From: Curtobacterium aurantiacum
GTDB taxonomy: Bacteria > Actinomycetota > Actinomycetes > Actinomycetales > Microbacteriaceae
Direction of reading: 5' to 3'
NCBI RefSeq assembly: GCF_018598555.1
Contig: NZ_JAHEWN010000006.1
Span: forward strand, 122,164-186,163
Length of the DNA stretch: 64,000 nucleotides
A program made the translations under genes and the position numbers. Each line of letters begins with the position of its first letter. The stretch's first letter is position 1. Under the pieces are notes generated by a model, which was not told the DNA's origin, ran no database searches, and saw nothing but the letters and a program-made list of their open reading frames with translations. This document shows, piece after piece, positions 50,261 to 59,234 of this stretch.

Positions 50261-51624
50261 GCGACTTCACCCGCGTGACCGTCGTCGGGGTCGGCCGCCG
50301 TGCCGACGTCGTCGTCGCCTCCGACGAGCCGTTCGCCGGGCTGCTGCCGCGCCTGGTCGACATCCTCGACGAACCGATCGCGGACAGCGCGCAACCCGTC
50401 GCCCTCGTGCGGGTCACCGGTGAAGAGGTGTCCCTGGCCGCGGACGCCGCCACGCAGGAGATCGCCGACGGCGAGGTCCTGCACCTCGTCCGTCGCGCCG
50501 ACGCACCGCCACCGCCCGAGGTCTCCGACGTCACCGACGCCGTCGCTGACTCCCTCGGCCGTCGACAGGACGGCTGGGGCGCCGCGGCACGGCAGTCCGT
50601 CGCCGCCGCGACGATCGGGGCCACCGCGTCGGTCGCGGGCACGCTCGTGGTCGCGGCGTTCACCGTCGCGTCCGTCCGCGCCGCGTTCGACGGCGGGACC
50701 GTCTCCCCCGCGCTGTTGCCGTCCGTGCTCGTCGGCAGTGGCGTGGTCCTGGCGATCGCGGCCCTCGTCGCCGGTCGTGCGGGGGCCCGCTGGACCGGCG
50801 TCGCCCTCACCGCAGCGGCCACCGGGCTCGCGCTGCCGATCGGGCTGGCGGTCGGACCGGTCCTCGGACGCGACGGTGACCAGCCCGCGATGGTCGCCGC
50901 GCTCGTGCTCGTGTGGGCCTGGATCGCGCTCGGCCTCGGACTCGGCGTGGGGCAGCGCACACGGACGATCGGCGTCGCCGCCGTCGTCGGCGTCGTGCTG
51001 CCCCTGCTCGGCATGGTCACCTGGCTCACCCCGGCCCCGCAGGCCGCCGGTTGGGGCGTGGTCGGGATCGCCGCGATCGCCGTCTGCGGACTCCTCCCCT
51101 CGGTCGCGATGTCCTCCGCCGGACTGACCGGTCTCGACGACCGGGTGAGCGGCGGCGAGCCCGTCGCTCGCGTCCGCGTCGTCACGGCGCTCGAGGACGC
51201 GTACCGTGCGCTCGACTGGACCACCGCTGCGGTGGCCGCCCCCATCGCCCTCGCCGGCGCCGCTCTCGTCTCCGACCGCGACCCCTGGGCCGTCGGGCTC
51301 GGCGCCGCGGTGGTCGTCGTCGCCGCGCTCCGGACGCGCGCCTTCCCGCTGACGCTGCAGGGTGTGCTGCTCTGGAGCGCCGTCGTGGTCGCCGCGGTGC
51401 TCGGGCTCCTCGGTCACGCCCCCACCGCACCGTTCCAGGTGCTCGGCGCACTCGCAGGCCTCGGCGTGCTCGGAGCCCTGCTCGCCGGGGTCCGGCCGGC
51501 AGCACACCAGCGAGCCCGCCTCCGGTCGCTCGGCAACGTCCTCGAGACGATCTCGGTCGTCGTGGCACTGCCGCTGCTGCTCGGGAGCTTCGGCCTGTTC
51601 GCCGCGCTGCTGGAGACGTTCTGA
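50257..51624 (+). CDS. eccD: type VII secretion integral membrane protein EccD
   Basis: A protein of 455 residues. An N-terminal ubiquitin-like domain (residues 1-85; VTVVGVGRRADVVVASDEPF) precedes about eleven membrane helices, the EccD plan. The start is a TTG at 50257 overlapping the previous stop (TTGA), with CAGGAG seven bases upstream and no better codon near. EccD forms the membrane channel partner of EccC in ESX systems. Confidence 0.87.
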   Translation: MSDFTRVTVVGVGRRADVVVASDEPFAGLLPRLVDILDEPIADSAQPVALVRVTGEEVSLAADAATQEIADGEVLHLVRRADAPPPPEVSDVTDAVADSLGRRQDGWGAAARQSVAAATIGATASVAGTLVVAAFTVASVRAAFDGGTVSPALLPSVLVGSGVVLAIAALVAGRAGARWTGVALTAAATGLALPIGLAVGPVLGRDGDQPAMVAALVLVWAWIALGLGLGVGQRTRTIGVAAVVGVVLPLLGMVTWLTPAPQAAGWGVVGIAAIAVCGLLPSVAMSSAGLTGLDDRVSGGEPVARVRVVTALEDAYRALDWTTAAVAAPIALAGAALVSDRDPWAVGLGAAVVVVAALRTRAFPLTLQGVLLWSAVVVAAVLGLLGHAPTAPFQVLGALAGLGVLGALLAGVRPAAHQRARLRSLGNVLETISVVVALPLLLGSFGLFAALLETF

Positions 51625-51626
51625 CC

Positions 51627-52481
51627 ATGCGGCTCCTCGACGACGTCGTCCCCGCACTCGGGCGGGCGTTCTTCGGCAGCGTGGCCGGCGGCGCACGCGA
51701 GCTCGACGATGCGCACCGGACCATCCGGCAGGCCGTTCCCACCAGCCGGCGCATCGCGTTCGCCTCGCTCCGGGGCGGCACCGGCTGCTCCGCGACCGCG
51801 GCAGCCGTGGCCACCGTGCTCGCCCGTCGTCGTTCCGGACGGGTGCTCGGCGTGGACGGTGCCGCGGGGCTGCGCTCCTTCGCCACCCACGCCGGCGCCG
51901 ACCGGACGGACCCGACGCCGCGGTCCGAGCGCCGCGACGCCGCCCGGACTTCCTGGGACGCGACCGACGGTCTGGCGGTGACCCCGTCGGGACTGCACGT
52001 GCTCCGGATCGGCGACCCGCGCCTCCCGAGCCGACAGGCCGCACCCGCGGAGTGGACCGACGCCGTCGAACCGATCGCGCGGTTCTTCGACGTCGTCGTC
52101 GGGGACTGGGGATCCCGGAGTCCGTTCGTCGACCTCGGCGCCGTTGCCGCGGACGCCCACGTCGTCGCCCTCGTCACCGGCCCGGACCGTGCCGCCATCG
52201 AGGAGGGCGTCGCGCACGCCGACGCCGTCCGCCGGCACGCACCGGACACGCGCGTCCTGGTCGTCCCGGTGGACAGCACGGGGTCGGGTGTCCGGGCCGC
52301 ACGCACCGCCGTCCGGTGGCCCGGGCACACCGTCCACCCGGTCCCGGGCGACCCGAGCGTCACCGGTGAGAGTGAACGCCCCACGGCCTCCCGGATCGCG
52401 CTCATCCACCTGACGGCAGCCCTGGTCGACGCCGCGGTCGACCGTCGCGCCAGCCGCACCACCCCGGAGGTCGCCCGGTGA
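51627..52481 (+). CDS. MinD/ParA-like protein with a lysine-less P-loop
   Basis: The product has 284 residues. The deviant Walker A region reads ASLRGGTGCSATAAAVA, so the P-loop lysine is Cys54 and the signature lysine is Arg49. The later FFDVVVGDWGSRSPFVDL fits the Walker B/switch region of the MinD fold. MinD-like proteins are regular members of ESX loci, where they may position or energise the secretion complex. With the lysines changed, ATP binding may be weak or lost. It overlaps eccC by four bases and follows eccD by two. Confidence 0.72.
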   Translation: MRLLDDVVPALGRAFFGSVAGGARELDDAHRTIRQAVPTSRRIAFASLRGGTGCSATAAAVATVLARRRSGRVLGVDGAAGLRSFATHAGADRTDPTPRSERRDAARTSWDATDGLAVTPSGLHVLRIGDPRLPSRQAAPAEWTDAVEPIARFFDVVVGDWGSRSPFVDLGAVAADAHVVALVTGPDRAAIEEGVAHADAVRRHAPDTRVLVVPVDSTGSGVRAARTAVRWPGHTVHPVPGDPSVTGESERPTASRIALIHLTAALVDAAVDRRASRTTPEVAR

Positions 52482-55400
52482 ACCGCGTCGTGCACCGGCC
52501 CGCCCGTGTCTCCACCCCGCTCGTCCGTCCCGAGGCCGAGCAACTCGCCCCGCCACCGCAGCTCCCGGAGGGGCCGAGTGGCGGCATCCCGCTGCAGTCG
52601 CTGCTGCCGGTCGTCGGCGCGATCTCCTCCGTCGTGATGATGGTCGTGCTGCGCGGGAACAACCCGGTGCTCATGGTCGTCGCCGCCCTGGTGTTCGTGG
52701 TGGCACTCGTCGGCGGACTCGGCATGGCGTTCACCCAGCGCGGCAACGCCGTCCGGAACCGCCGGACCCAGCGGGAGCGGTACCTCGACTACCTCGAAGA
52801 GCTCCGTGGCGACCTCCGTTCCCGCACCACCACCCTCCGGGAGCGCGCCGAGCACGTCGACCCGTCCCCGGAGACCCTCCCCCGTCTCGTCGGTGACCCC
52901 GCACGCCTCTGGGAACGGCGGCGCAGCCACGGCGACTTCCTGCGGGTCCGCGTCGGATCGGGCGACGTGGGGTGGCTCGACCTCGCCGTGCCGCCGGACC
53001 AGAACCCGGTCCAGCCGCTCGACCCGCTCATGCTCGCCGAGCTCGAGCAGGTCGCCGAACACTACGGCACCGTGCACGCCATGCCCATCGCGGTCCGACT
53101 CGACGGCGCCGGGGACGTCTCGGTCGTCGGTGACCGCGACGCCGTGCTCGAGGTCGCGCGGGCACTCGTCGTGCAGCTCGCAGCGCTGCACGCCCCCGAG
53201 GACCTGCAGCTCGCCGCGGCGTTCCCGGCGGCACGCGCCGACGACTGGGACTGGTTCGACCTGCTGCCGCACGCACGGATGGACCGCACGTTCGACGGGC
53301 CGCTGCGCGCGCGCCGGGTCGCCGAGGACGTCCAGGCGCTCGCACGCACCCTCTCCGGCGAGTTGGGCGAACGCGCCCGGACCGCCGCGATGTACCGGCG
53401 GTCCGGTGATTCGGCGAAGCGCAGCGACCTGCCGCGCCTGGTCGTGTTCGCGGACGAGCACGGCACCGTCGCCGTGCCGCTCGCGCTCCCCGAGGGCGAG
53501 ACCCGGCCGGAGGACCTCCGGATCACGGTCGTGCACCTCGTCGCCGACCGGCTGCACGAACCGTCGGACGTCCGGGTGCGGGTGACGGCGAGGTCCGACG
53601 CCACGGTCGTCGGCGGCGGCACGGGCGCCGGATCCGGCGCACGCACGACGCTGCTCGAGATCGTCGACGCCCGCGACGTCGAGGAGGGCGAGCCCGCACC
53701 GGTCCAGCTCGCCGTCTGCGATCCCGTCGCCCCGCCCCTCGTCACCGCCGTCGCACGAGCGCTCGCACCCCTCCGCCTCTCCGCCGACACCGAGCAACGG
53801 GCCGAATCCTCGGCCGCCATCGGCGTCTCGGAGTTGCTCGGGGTCGACGACGTCGCCACGATCGACCCGGACCGCGCCTGGCGGCCCCGCGCCCCGCGGG
53901 ACTTCCTGCGCGTGCCGATCGGCGTCGACGACTTCGGTGCTCCGCTGCTGCTCGACCTCAAGGAGTCGGCGCAGCTGGGCATGGGCCCGCACGGCATCTG
54001 CATCGGTGCGACGGGCTCCGGCAAGAGCGAGATGCTCCGCACACTCGTGCTCGGGCTCGCGGTGTCGCACCCACCTGAGGACCTCGCGATGATCCTCGTC
54101 GACTACAAGGGCGGCGCGGCGTTCGCGCCGTTCGCCCGGCTCCCGCACGTCGCCGGTCTCATCGACAACCTCGCCGACGACCCGCAGCTCACCCGACGCG
54201 CTCGCGCGTCGATCGCCGGCGAGGTCCGGCGGCGCCAGGAGATGCTCCGTGACGCCGGAGCGGCCCCCTCCATCACGCACTACCGCGAGCTGCGCACCCG
54301 GCGGCCCGACCTGCCACCGATGCCGCACCTCGTGCTCGTCATCGACGAGTTCGGCGAGCTGCTCACCGCCGAGCCCGAGTTCGTCGACCTGCTCCTCATG
54401 ATCGGTCGCATCGGGCGTTCCATCGGCGTGCACCTGCTGCTGTCGAGCCAGCGCATCGAGGCGGGCAAGCTCCGTGGCCTCGACACGTACCTGTCCTACC
54501 GGCTCGGTCTGCGCACGTTCTCCGAAGCCGAGAGCCAGGTCGTGCTCGACACGGGCGACGCGTTCCACCTGCCCGCGGTGCCCGGCTACGGCTACCTCAA
54601 GGTCGACACGAGCGTGTACACCCGGTTCCGCTCCGGCTACGTGTCCGGCCCGGTCGAGGACGCCGCTCCCGCGTCGGCCGTCACCACGTCGTCCGCGGAC
54701 ACCGCCCCCGAGCCGTTCGAGCTGCCCGTCTACAACACGCTGGCCGCCGAGGACGACGCACCCGGTGAGGTCACGCTCGAGGCGCCCGACGTCGGGCGGA
54801 GCGTCGTCGACGAAGCCGTCGAACGGCTCGACCGCGGCGATCGCGACACCACGCCGGTGTGGCTGCCGCCGCTGCCGACGCGTCTGGCACTCGGCGCCGT
54901 CCTCGACCCGAACGCCGTCTCCGACCCGACCGGGGTCACGGTGCCGATCGGCCTGCTCGACGACCCCGCGCGGCAGCGACAGCGGCCGTGGATGCTGGAC
55001 CTCACGCGGGGCGGCGGACACATCGCGGTCATCGGAGCGCCCGGCTCCGGCCGGACCACGTTCCTCCGCACGGTGGCCGCCTCGATCGCACTGACCACCA
55101 CGCCCCGGCAGGTCAGCGTCTACGGCATGGACCTCGCCGGCGGCGGCCTCGGTCGCATCGAGGGGTTCCCGCACGTCGGCGGTGTCGCCACGCGTGCCGA
55201 CCGGAACCGCCTGCTCCGGCTGGTCGAGGAGCTGCAGGCGATGATCCGCCTGCGCGAACGGGTGTTCCGCGACCACGGCATCGACTCGCTCGCGATGCTC
55301 CGCACCCGGCACGCCGCCGGCCGTGTCCCCGAACTGGGATCGGCGGACGTGGTGCTCCTCGTCGACGGGTTCGGCGTGATGCGCACCGAGTTCGAGGAGC

Positions 55401-56542
55401 TCGAGGACGCCTTCGGTGACCTCCTCCAGCGCGGTGGCAGTTTCGGCATCCACGTCGTCCTCGGGCTCACGCGGTGGAACGAGCTCCGGCTCGCGAGCCA
55501 GCCCCTGATCGGGCAACGGTTCGAACTCCGACTCAACGACCCGGCCGACTCCACCATCGCCCGTGCCGCCGCTGCCACCCTGAAGTCCGGCGAGCCCGGA
55601 CGTGTCCTCACCGATGGTGAGCTGTTCGGTCAGGTGGCGCTCCCGGTGCTCGACGACGTCGAGGACGGCGTCGTCGGCGACGAGCTCGGCGCTCTCGCCC
55701 AGCGGGTCGCCGACAGTTGGGGTGGCCCGGCAGCAGCACCGATCCGCCTGCTCCCGGAGTCGTTCGACCCCGCCGAGCTCCCGGACCCCCTCGACACCCC
55801 GACGGCCGTCCCGTTCGCGCTCCGCCAGGACACGATGGACTTCGTGGCGTTCGACCCGGCCGTCGACCAGCACCTCCTGGTGTTCGGGGACACGGCCAGC
55901 GGCAAGACAGCGCTCCTCCGGGGGCTGGCGGCCGGCTTCATGGAACGGTCGACGCCGGACGAACTCGTCCTCGCGTTCATGGACGTCCGTGGTGGTGCCG
56001 CCGCCGGGACGCCGGACGACTTCCTCGGGGGCCACGCCGCGAACGGCAAGGACGCCCGTGGACTCGCCGCCGCGATCGCCGCGGAGCTCGAGCAGCGCTC
56101 GGCCGGCCCGGCCACCGGTCCGCGACCCCGCATCGTGGTGCTCGTCGACGACTACGACATCGTCGCGTCGGCAGGCACGGACCCGCTCGCGCCGCTCATG
56201 CCGTACCTGCCCTCGGCACGGGACCTCGGCCTGCACGTCGTCCTGACCCGTCCGGTGGCCGGTGCGGCACGCGCCATGTACGACACCGTGATCCAGTCGA
56301 TCCGCGACTCGGGCGCCACCGGACTCGTGCTGAGCGGCGAGCGGTCCGAGGGGCAGGTGTTCCCGAAGGTCTACGCGGAGCAGTTCCCGCCCGGGCGAGG
56401 ACGCCTGGTGCGACGCGGAACGGCCCCGCGCATCGTGCAGGTCGCCCACTTCCCTTCCGCGACCGCCGCCGCTCCGGCGCAGGCCGACCCCGCCGGTCAG
56501 ACGACCGTGCTCGACCCGAAGGGAGCCGTCGATGCCCCGTGA
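52478..56542 (+). CDS. eccC: type VII secretion ATPase EccC (three FtsK/SpoIIIE domains)
   Basis: The motor of the secretion system, 1354 residues, with EccCa and EccCb fused. Two membrane helices lie at about 45-90. ATPase 1 has an intact Walker A GATGSGKSE near 510 and Walker B LVLVIDEFGEL. ATPase 2 has GAPGSGRTT near 854 (Arg for Lys) and LLVDGFGVM, lacking the Walker B glutamate. ATPase 3 has GDTASGKTA near 1137 and VLVDDYDIV. As in other EccC proteins, the first ATPase is likely the active one, with the others binding substrate signals. GTG start overlaps the MinD-like stop. Confidence 0.93.
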   Translation: MNRVVHRPARVSTPLVRPEAEQLAPPPQLPEGPSGGIPLQSLLPVVGAISSVVMMVVLRGNNPVLMVVAALVFVVALVGGLGMAFTQRGNAVRNRRTQRERYLDYLEELRGDLRSRTTTLRERAEHVDPSPETLPRLVGDPARLWERRRSHGDFLRVRVGSGDVGWLDLAVPPDQNPVQPLDPLMLAELEQVAEHYGTVHAMPIAVRLDGAGDVSVVGDRDAVLEVARALVVQLAALHAPEDLQLAAAFPAARADDWDWFDLLPHARMDRTFDGPLRARRVAEDVQALARTLSGELGERARTAAMYRRSGDSAKRSDLPRLVVFADEHGTVAVPLALPEGETRPEDLRITVVHLVADRLHEPSDVRVRVTARSDATVVGGGTGAGSGARTTLLEIVDARDVEEGEPAPVQLAVCDPVAPPLVTAVARALAPLRLSADTEQRAESSAAIGVSELLGVDDVATIDPDRAWRPRAPRDFLRVPIGVDDFGAPLLLDLKESAQLGMGPHGICIGATGSGKSEMLRTLVLGLAVSHPPEDLAMILVDYKGGAAFAPFARLPHVAGLIDNLADDPQLTRRARASIAGEVRRRQEMLRDAGAAPSITHYRELRTRRPDLPPMPHLVLVIDEFGELLTAEPEFVDLLLMIGRIGRSIGVHLLLSSQRIEAGKLRGLDTYLSYRLGLRTFSEAESQVVLDTGDAFHLPAVPGYGYLKVDTSVYTRFRSGYVSGPVEDAAPASAVTTSSADTAPEPFELPVYNTLAAEDDAPGEVTLEAPDVGRSVVDEAVERLDRGDRDTTPVWLPPLPTRLALGAVLDPNAVSDPTGVTVPIGLLDDPARQRQRPWMLDLTRGGGHIAVIGAPGSGRTTFLRTVAASIALTTTPRQVSVYGMDLAGGGLGRIEGFPHVGGVATRADRNRLLRLVEELQAMIRLRERVFRDHGIDSLAMLRTRHAAGRVPELGSADVVLLVDGFGVMRTEFEELEDAFGDLLQRGGSFGIHVVLGLTRWNELRLASQPLIGQRFELRLNDPADSTIARAAAATLKSGEPGRVLTDGELFGQVALPVLDDVEDGVVGDELGALAQRVADSWGGPAAAPIRLLPESFDPAELPDPLDTPTAVPFALRQDTMDFVAFDPAVDQHLLVFGDTASGKTALLRGLAAGFMERSTPDELVLAFMDVRGGAAAGTPDDFLGGHAANGKDARGLAAAIAAELEQRSAGPATGPRPRIVVLVDDYDIVASAGTDPLAPLMPYLPSARDLGLHVVLTRPVAGAARAMYDTVIQSIRDSGATGLVLSGERSEGQVFPKVYAEQFPPGRGRLVRRGTAPRIVQVAHFPSATAAAPAQADPAGQTTVLDPKGAVDAP

Positions 56543-56876
56543 GGTGATCCTCCTGTCCGCGGAGGCGCCGTCGTCACTCGCCCTGGTCGAGGCAGGTGCG
56601 GACATCGCGCCGGACCTGCGGGTGCGAACGCTCGACCGCGTCGTGACCGAGATCGTCGACGACCGCGGCAGTGCCGTCCTGAGCGTGCAGGAACCCGAGC
56701 GCATCGACAACGCCGCCGAGATCGCCCGGCTCGCGCCCTGGGCCACGCTCGGTGCGCCCCTCTGGTGGACCGAGGCCTGGGTCCCCTGGGGGCCGGCGGG
56801 TGACGTCGGGATCGCCGTCGTCCGGAGCTTCGCAGCAGCGATCGACGCCCAGTGCACCATCGCGGACGGATCATGA
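56532..56876 (+). CDS. small conserved-looking protein of the ESX locus
   Basis: A soluble protein of 114 residues (VILLSAEAPSSLALVEAGAD; ERIDNAAEIARLAPWATLGA; LWWTEAWVPWGPAGDVGIAV). The start overlaps the end of eccC by eleven bases, and the stop overlaps the next start by four, so it is translated with the operon. I do not recognise a family. The Trp-rich middle might be a binding surface. It could be a counterpart of EspG-like or other accessory proteins, with no direct support. Confidence 0.6.
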   Translation: MPREVILLSAEAPSSLALVEAGADIAPDLRVRTLDRVVTEIVDDRGSAVLSVQEPERIDNAAEIARLAPWATLGAPLWWTEAWVPWGPAGDVGIAVVRSFAAAIDAQCTIADGS

Positions 56877-57481
56877 GCACCACACCCCCGCCATCGGCTC
56901 CACTGCCGCCCATGCCCGGCTCGAGGCGGGCCGCCGCGCAACGCGCCCGGACCGTGATCGTCACCGGGGTCGCCGGCGGCACCGGGACGACGACCGTCGC
57001 GGCACTCCTCGCGGATGCCGTCGGCGGACGTCTCAGCGTGGTGGCCCAGGCGACGGACCACTCCGGCGGTGAGCTCGCCGCACGACTCCCCACCCTGCAA
57101 CCGGCCACCTCACGCGTGACCGTGCACGACATGGGGGCGCACGTCGGCCCTGCCGCCGTGCTCGCGGCGACGCCGGAGAACTGTCTCGTCGTGGTCGGGC
57201 GGGCCACCGCCGACGGTGCGGCGGACGTCCGGGCAGCGCTCGCGTCCATAGCCGATGCTCCGGACCCGACCCTCATCGGCCGGTCGGTCGTGGTGCTCGT
57301 CGACCGCGGCTCGGAACACGATCCGGTGGACACCCGTCGGGTGAGCGACACGGGCATCTCGGCGGTCCTCGTGCTGCGCGCCGACCGTGCTCTCGGCCGT
57401 CCCGGGCGGATCGAGGTGGGCGCGATCAGCGACACCACGATCACGACGGTGTCGGATCTGCTCACGGCCCTCGGCTGGTAG
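56873..57481 (+). CDS. P-loop-like protein without the P-loop lysine, last gene of the ESX operon
   Basis: The product has 202 residues. A Pro-rich start precedes VIVTGVAGGTGTTTVAALLA, a MinD/CpaE-like nucleotide-binding loop in which the Walker lysine is Thr39, then alternating strands and helices to LLTALGW. This is the second lysine-less MinD-type protein in the operon (the other at 51627-52481). The two could pair as a pseudo-ATPase module. The function is unknown. Confidence 0.62.
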   Translation: MSTTPPPSAPLPPMPGSRRAAAQRARTVIVTGVAGGTGTTTVAALLADAVGGRLSVVAQATDHSGGELAARLPTLQPATSRVTVHDMGAHVGPAAVLAATPENCLVVVGRATADGAADVRAALASIADAPDPTLIGRSVVVLVDRGSEHDPVDTRRVSDTGISAVLVLRADRALGRPGRIEVGAISDTTITTVSDLLTALGW

Positions 57482-57492
57482 CCGCGAGCGGC

Positions 57493-57542
57493 GGACGAAC
57501 GGGAGGCCCGTCACCAGCTGGTGACGGGCCTCCCGTTCGTCC
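57493..57542. terminator. 50-base perfect palindrome ending the ESX and mannitol operons
   Basis: Bases 57493-57517 are the exact reverse complement of 57518-57542, with no loop bases in between. It lies 12 bases after the last ESX gene and 13 bases after the mtlD stop on the other strand, so it serves both convergent operons. In RNA the centre CCAGCTGG would open to a small loop. Confidence 0.88.
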
Positions 57543-57554
57543 GTGCTGACGTCG

Positions 57555-58712
57555 TCAGGCGCGCGCGGACCGGATCCGGTCCGTGAACGCGGCGTGCAGC
57601 GGGTGCCCCGCAGCCAGACCGGTGACCTGCGTGGCCACGTCGGCGTCGGACGTGTCCGACGCCAGCAGGGCCTGCAGCTCGACGCTCTGCTCGTCGTCCG
57701 CGACGTCGAACCGGAGCGCCGCGGCCATCGCGTCGAGGAGCGCGGTCGGCTCGGTGCCGTCCTCGGCCAGTGCGGCGGCCGGTGAGACGAAGCGCTCGTC
57801 GCGCGACAGCTTGCGGAGCGGCTGGCGGCCGACGCGGGTCACCGTGTCGGGCAGGTGCGGGTTCTCGAACCGGCCGATGATGGCCTGCACGTACGCGCGG
57901 TGCACCTCGGGGTCGAGTTCGTGGCGGCGGACGAGCAGGTCGCTCGTCTCGGCGAGCACGGACTCGAGCTCGGAGCGCACGGCGGGGATGGCGATGGCGT
58001 CCGAGATCTTGTCGGCACCGGCGACGAAGCCGTGGTACGCGACGGTGGCGTGCCCGGTGTTCACCGTGAAGAGCTTGCGCTCGATCGACGCGGCGAGGCC
58101 GTCGACGTAGTGCGCGCCGGGGATCTCCGGCTCGTTCCCGCCGAACGGTGTGCGGTCGATCGCCCACTCGTAGTAGGTCTCGACGGTGACGTCGAGTCCG
58201 CCGCCCTCGGGCTGCGCCGGCACGATGCGGTCGACGGCGGTGTTCGCGAAGACGGCCTTGGCGAGGGCGTCGTCGCGGCCGTCCTCGGGCAGGGCGGCGA
58301 CGATGAACTCGCGCAGCCGGTCCGTGGCGTTGAGCGCGTTCTCGCACGCCATCACGGCGATCGGTGCGGCGTCCGCGTCACGGGCGACGAGCGCGCGCGC
58401 GATGACCGGGGCGATGAACTTCAGGACGTTCGGGCCGACGGCGCACGTGACCACCGCGGCGTTCGCGATCTCGGCGACCACGCCGTCCTCGTCCTGCGCG
58501 CTGTTCAGGGCGCGGAAGTTCGTGACCTCGTGGTCCTGGGCGCCGGCCCCGACCTCGTGCACGGTGTACGCGTCGGCTGCGGCCAGGGCGTCGATGAGCG
58601 GGGCGGCGACGTCGGCGAAGACCACCTCGTACCCGGCCTGGTGGAGCAGGAGCCCGACGAAGCCGCGGCCGATGTTGCCGGCGCCGAAGTGGACGGCGGT
58701 GCCGGCGCTCAC
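57555..58712 (-). CDS. mtlD: mannitol-1-phosphate 5-dehydrogenase
   Basis: Oxidises mannitol-1-phosphate from the PTS to fructose-6-phosphate with NAD+. The 385-residue product has the N-terminal VHFGAGNIGRGFVG dinucleotide motif, ACENALNATDRLR, and the polyol dehydrogenase core GGNEPEIPG and ERKLFTVNTGHATVAYHG with the catalytic lysine. GTG start at 58712 overlaps the mtlF stop by four bases. Last gene of the mannitol operon. Confidence 0.95.
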   Translation of the reverse strand: MSAGTAVHFGAGNIGRGFVGLLLHQAGYEVVFADVAAPLIDALAAADAYTVHEVGAGAQDHEVTNFRALNSAQDEDGVVAEIANAAVVTCAVGPNVLKFIAPVIARALVARDADAAPIAVMACENALNATDRLREFIVAALPEDGRDDALAKAVFANTAVDRIVPAQPEGGGLDVTVETYYEWAIDRTPFGGNEPEIPGAHYVDGLAASIERKLFTVNTGHATVAYHGFVAGADKISDAIAIPAVRSELESVLAETSDLLVRRHELDPEVHRAYVQAIIGRFENPHLPDTVTRVGRQPLRKLSRDERFVSPAAALAEDGTEPTALLDAMAAALRFDVADDEQSVELQALLASDTSDADVATQVTGLAAGHPLHAAFTDRIRSARA

Positions 58713-59146
58713 TCGTTGACCTCGCCGAGGATCGCCAGGATCGCCGCGGTGTCCGCAGCGTCGGTGAGCTTCTGGACCTCGTCCTCGTCGGAGAACACGA
58801 TCGCGATCTTCGACAGGATGTCGAGGTGCTCGTTGTTCACGCCGGCGATGCCGACGACGAAGCGCACGGGGTTGCCGTCCCAGTCGATCGGGCTGGCGTA
58901 GCGGATGAACGACAGCGCGGACGACTTGATGGCGTCCTTCGCGTCGTTGGTGCCGTGCGGGATGGCGAGGAAGTTGCCCATGTAGGTGGACACACTCTTC
59001 TCACGCTCGAGCATCGCCGGGTAGTAGTCGGACGTGACCGCGCCCGCAGCCTCGAGGATCTCGGCCGCCTCCTTCATCGCCTCCGACTTGGTCGGCGCGG
59101 TGTCCTCGGTGTGGATGCGGATCTGGCTCTCCTGCAGGACGGGCAT
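58709..59146 (-). CDS. mtlF: mannitol-specific PTS enzyme IIA
   Basis: A 145-residue phosphocarrier with the active-site histidine in GNFLAIPHGTND (His64) and the EEVAVLxxL-like fold end. It accepts phosphate from HPr and passes it to the IIB domain of MtlA. The ATG has GGAGAA nine bases upstream. It is followed by mtlD with a four-base overlap and separated from mtlA by a terminator-like hairpin. Confidence 0.93.
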   Translation of the reverse strand: MPVLQESQIRIHTEDTAPTKSEAMKEAAEILEAAGAVTSDYYPAMLEREKSVSTYMGNFLAIPHGTNDAKDAIKSSALSFIRYASPIDWDGNPVRFVVGIAGVNNEHLDILSKIAIVFSDEDEVQKLTDAADTAAILAILGEVNE

Positions 59147-59177
59147 CGGGGGTTCTCCTTGTGTTGAGGACGTGATG

Positions 59178-59204
59178 GAGGGGACGGGTCAGCCCCGTCC
59201 CCTC
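59178..59204 (-). terminator. hairpin between mtlA and mtlF
   Basis: GAGGGGACGGG (59178-59188) pairs with CCCCGTCCCCTC (59193-59204) around a short loop. It sits 30 bases past the mtlA stop and 32 before the mtlF start, and may reduce read-through into mtlF-mtlD or protect the mtlA end. Confidence 0.6.
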
Positions 59205-59234
59205 CGATACTGCACTTCGTTACTGGTTGTGGCG

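Noticed and set aside
47677..57100. Very long open frames on the minus strand opposite the ESX machinery genes
   Set aside because: They mirror the GC-rich third positions of the real plus-strand genes, have Arg/Gly/Pro-rich products without family motifs and no start signals.
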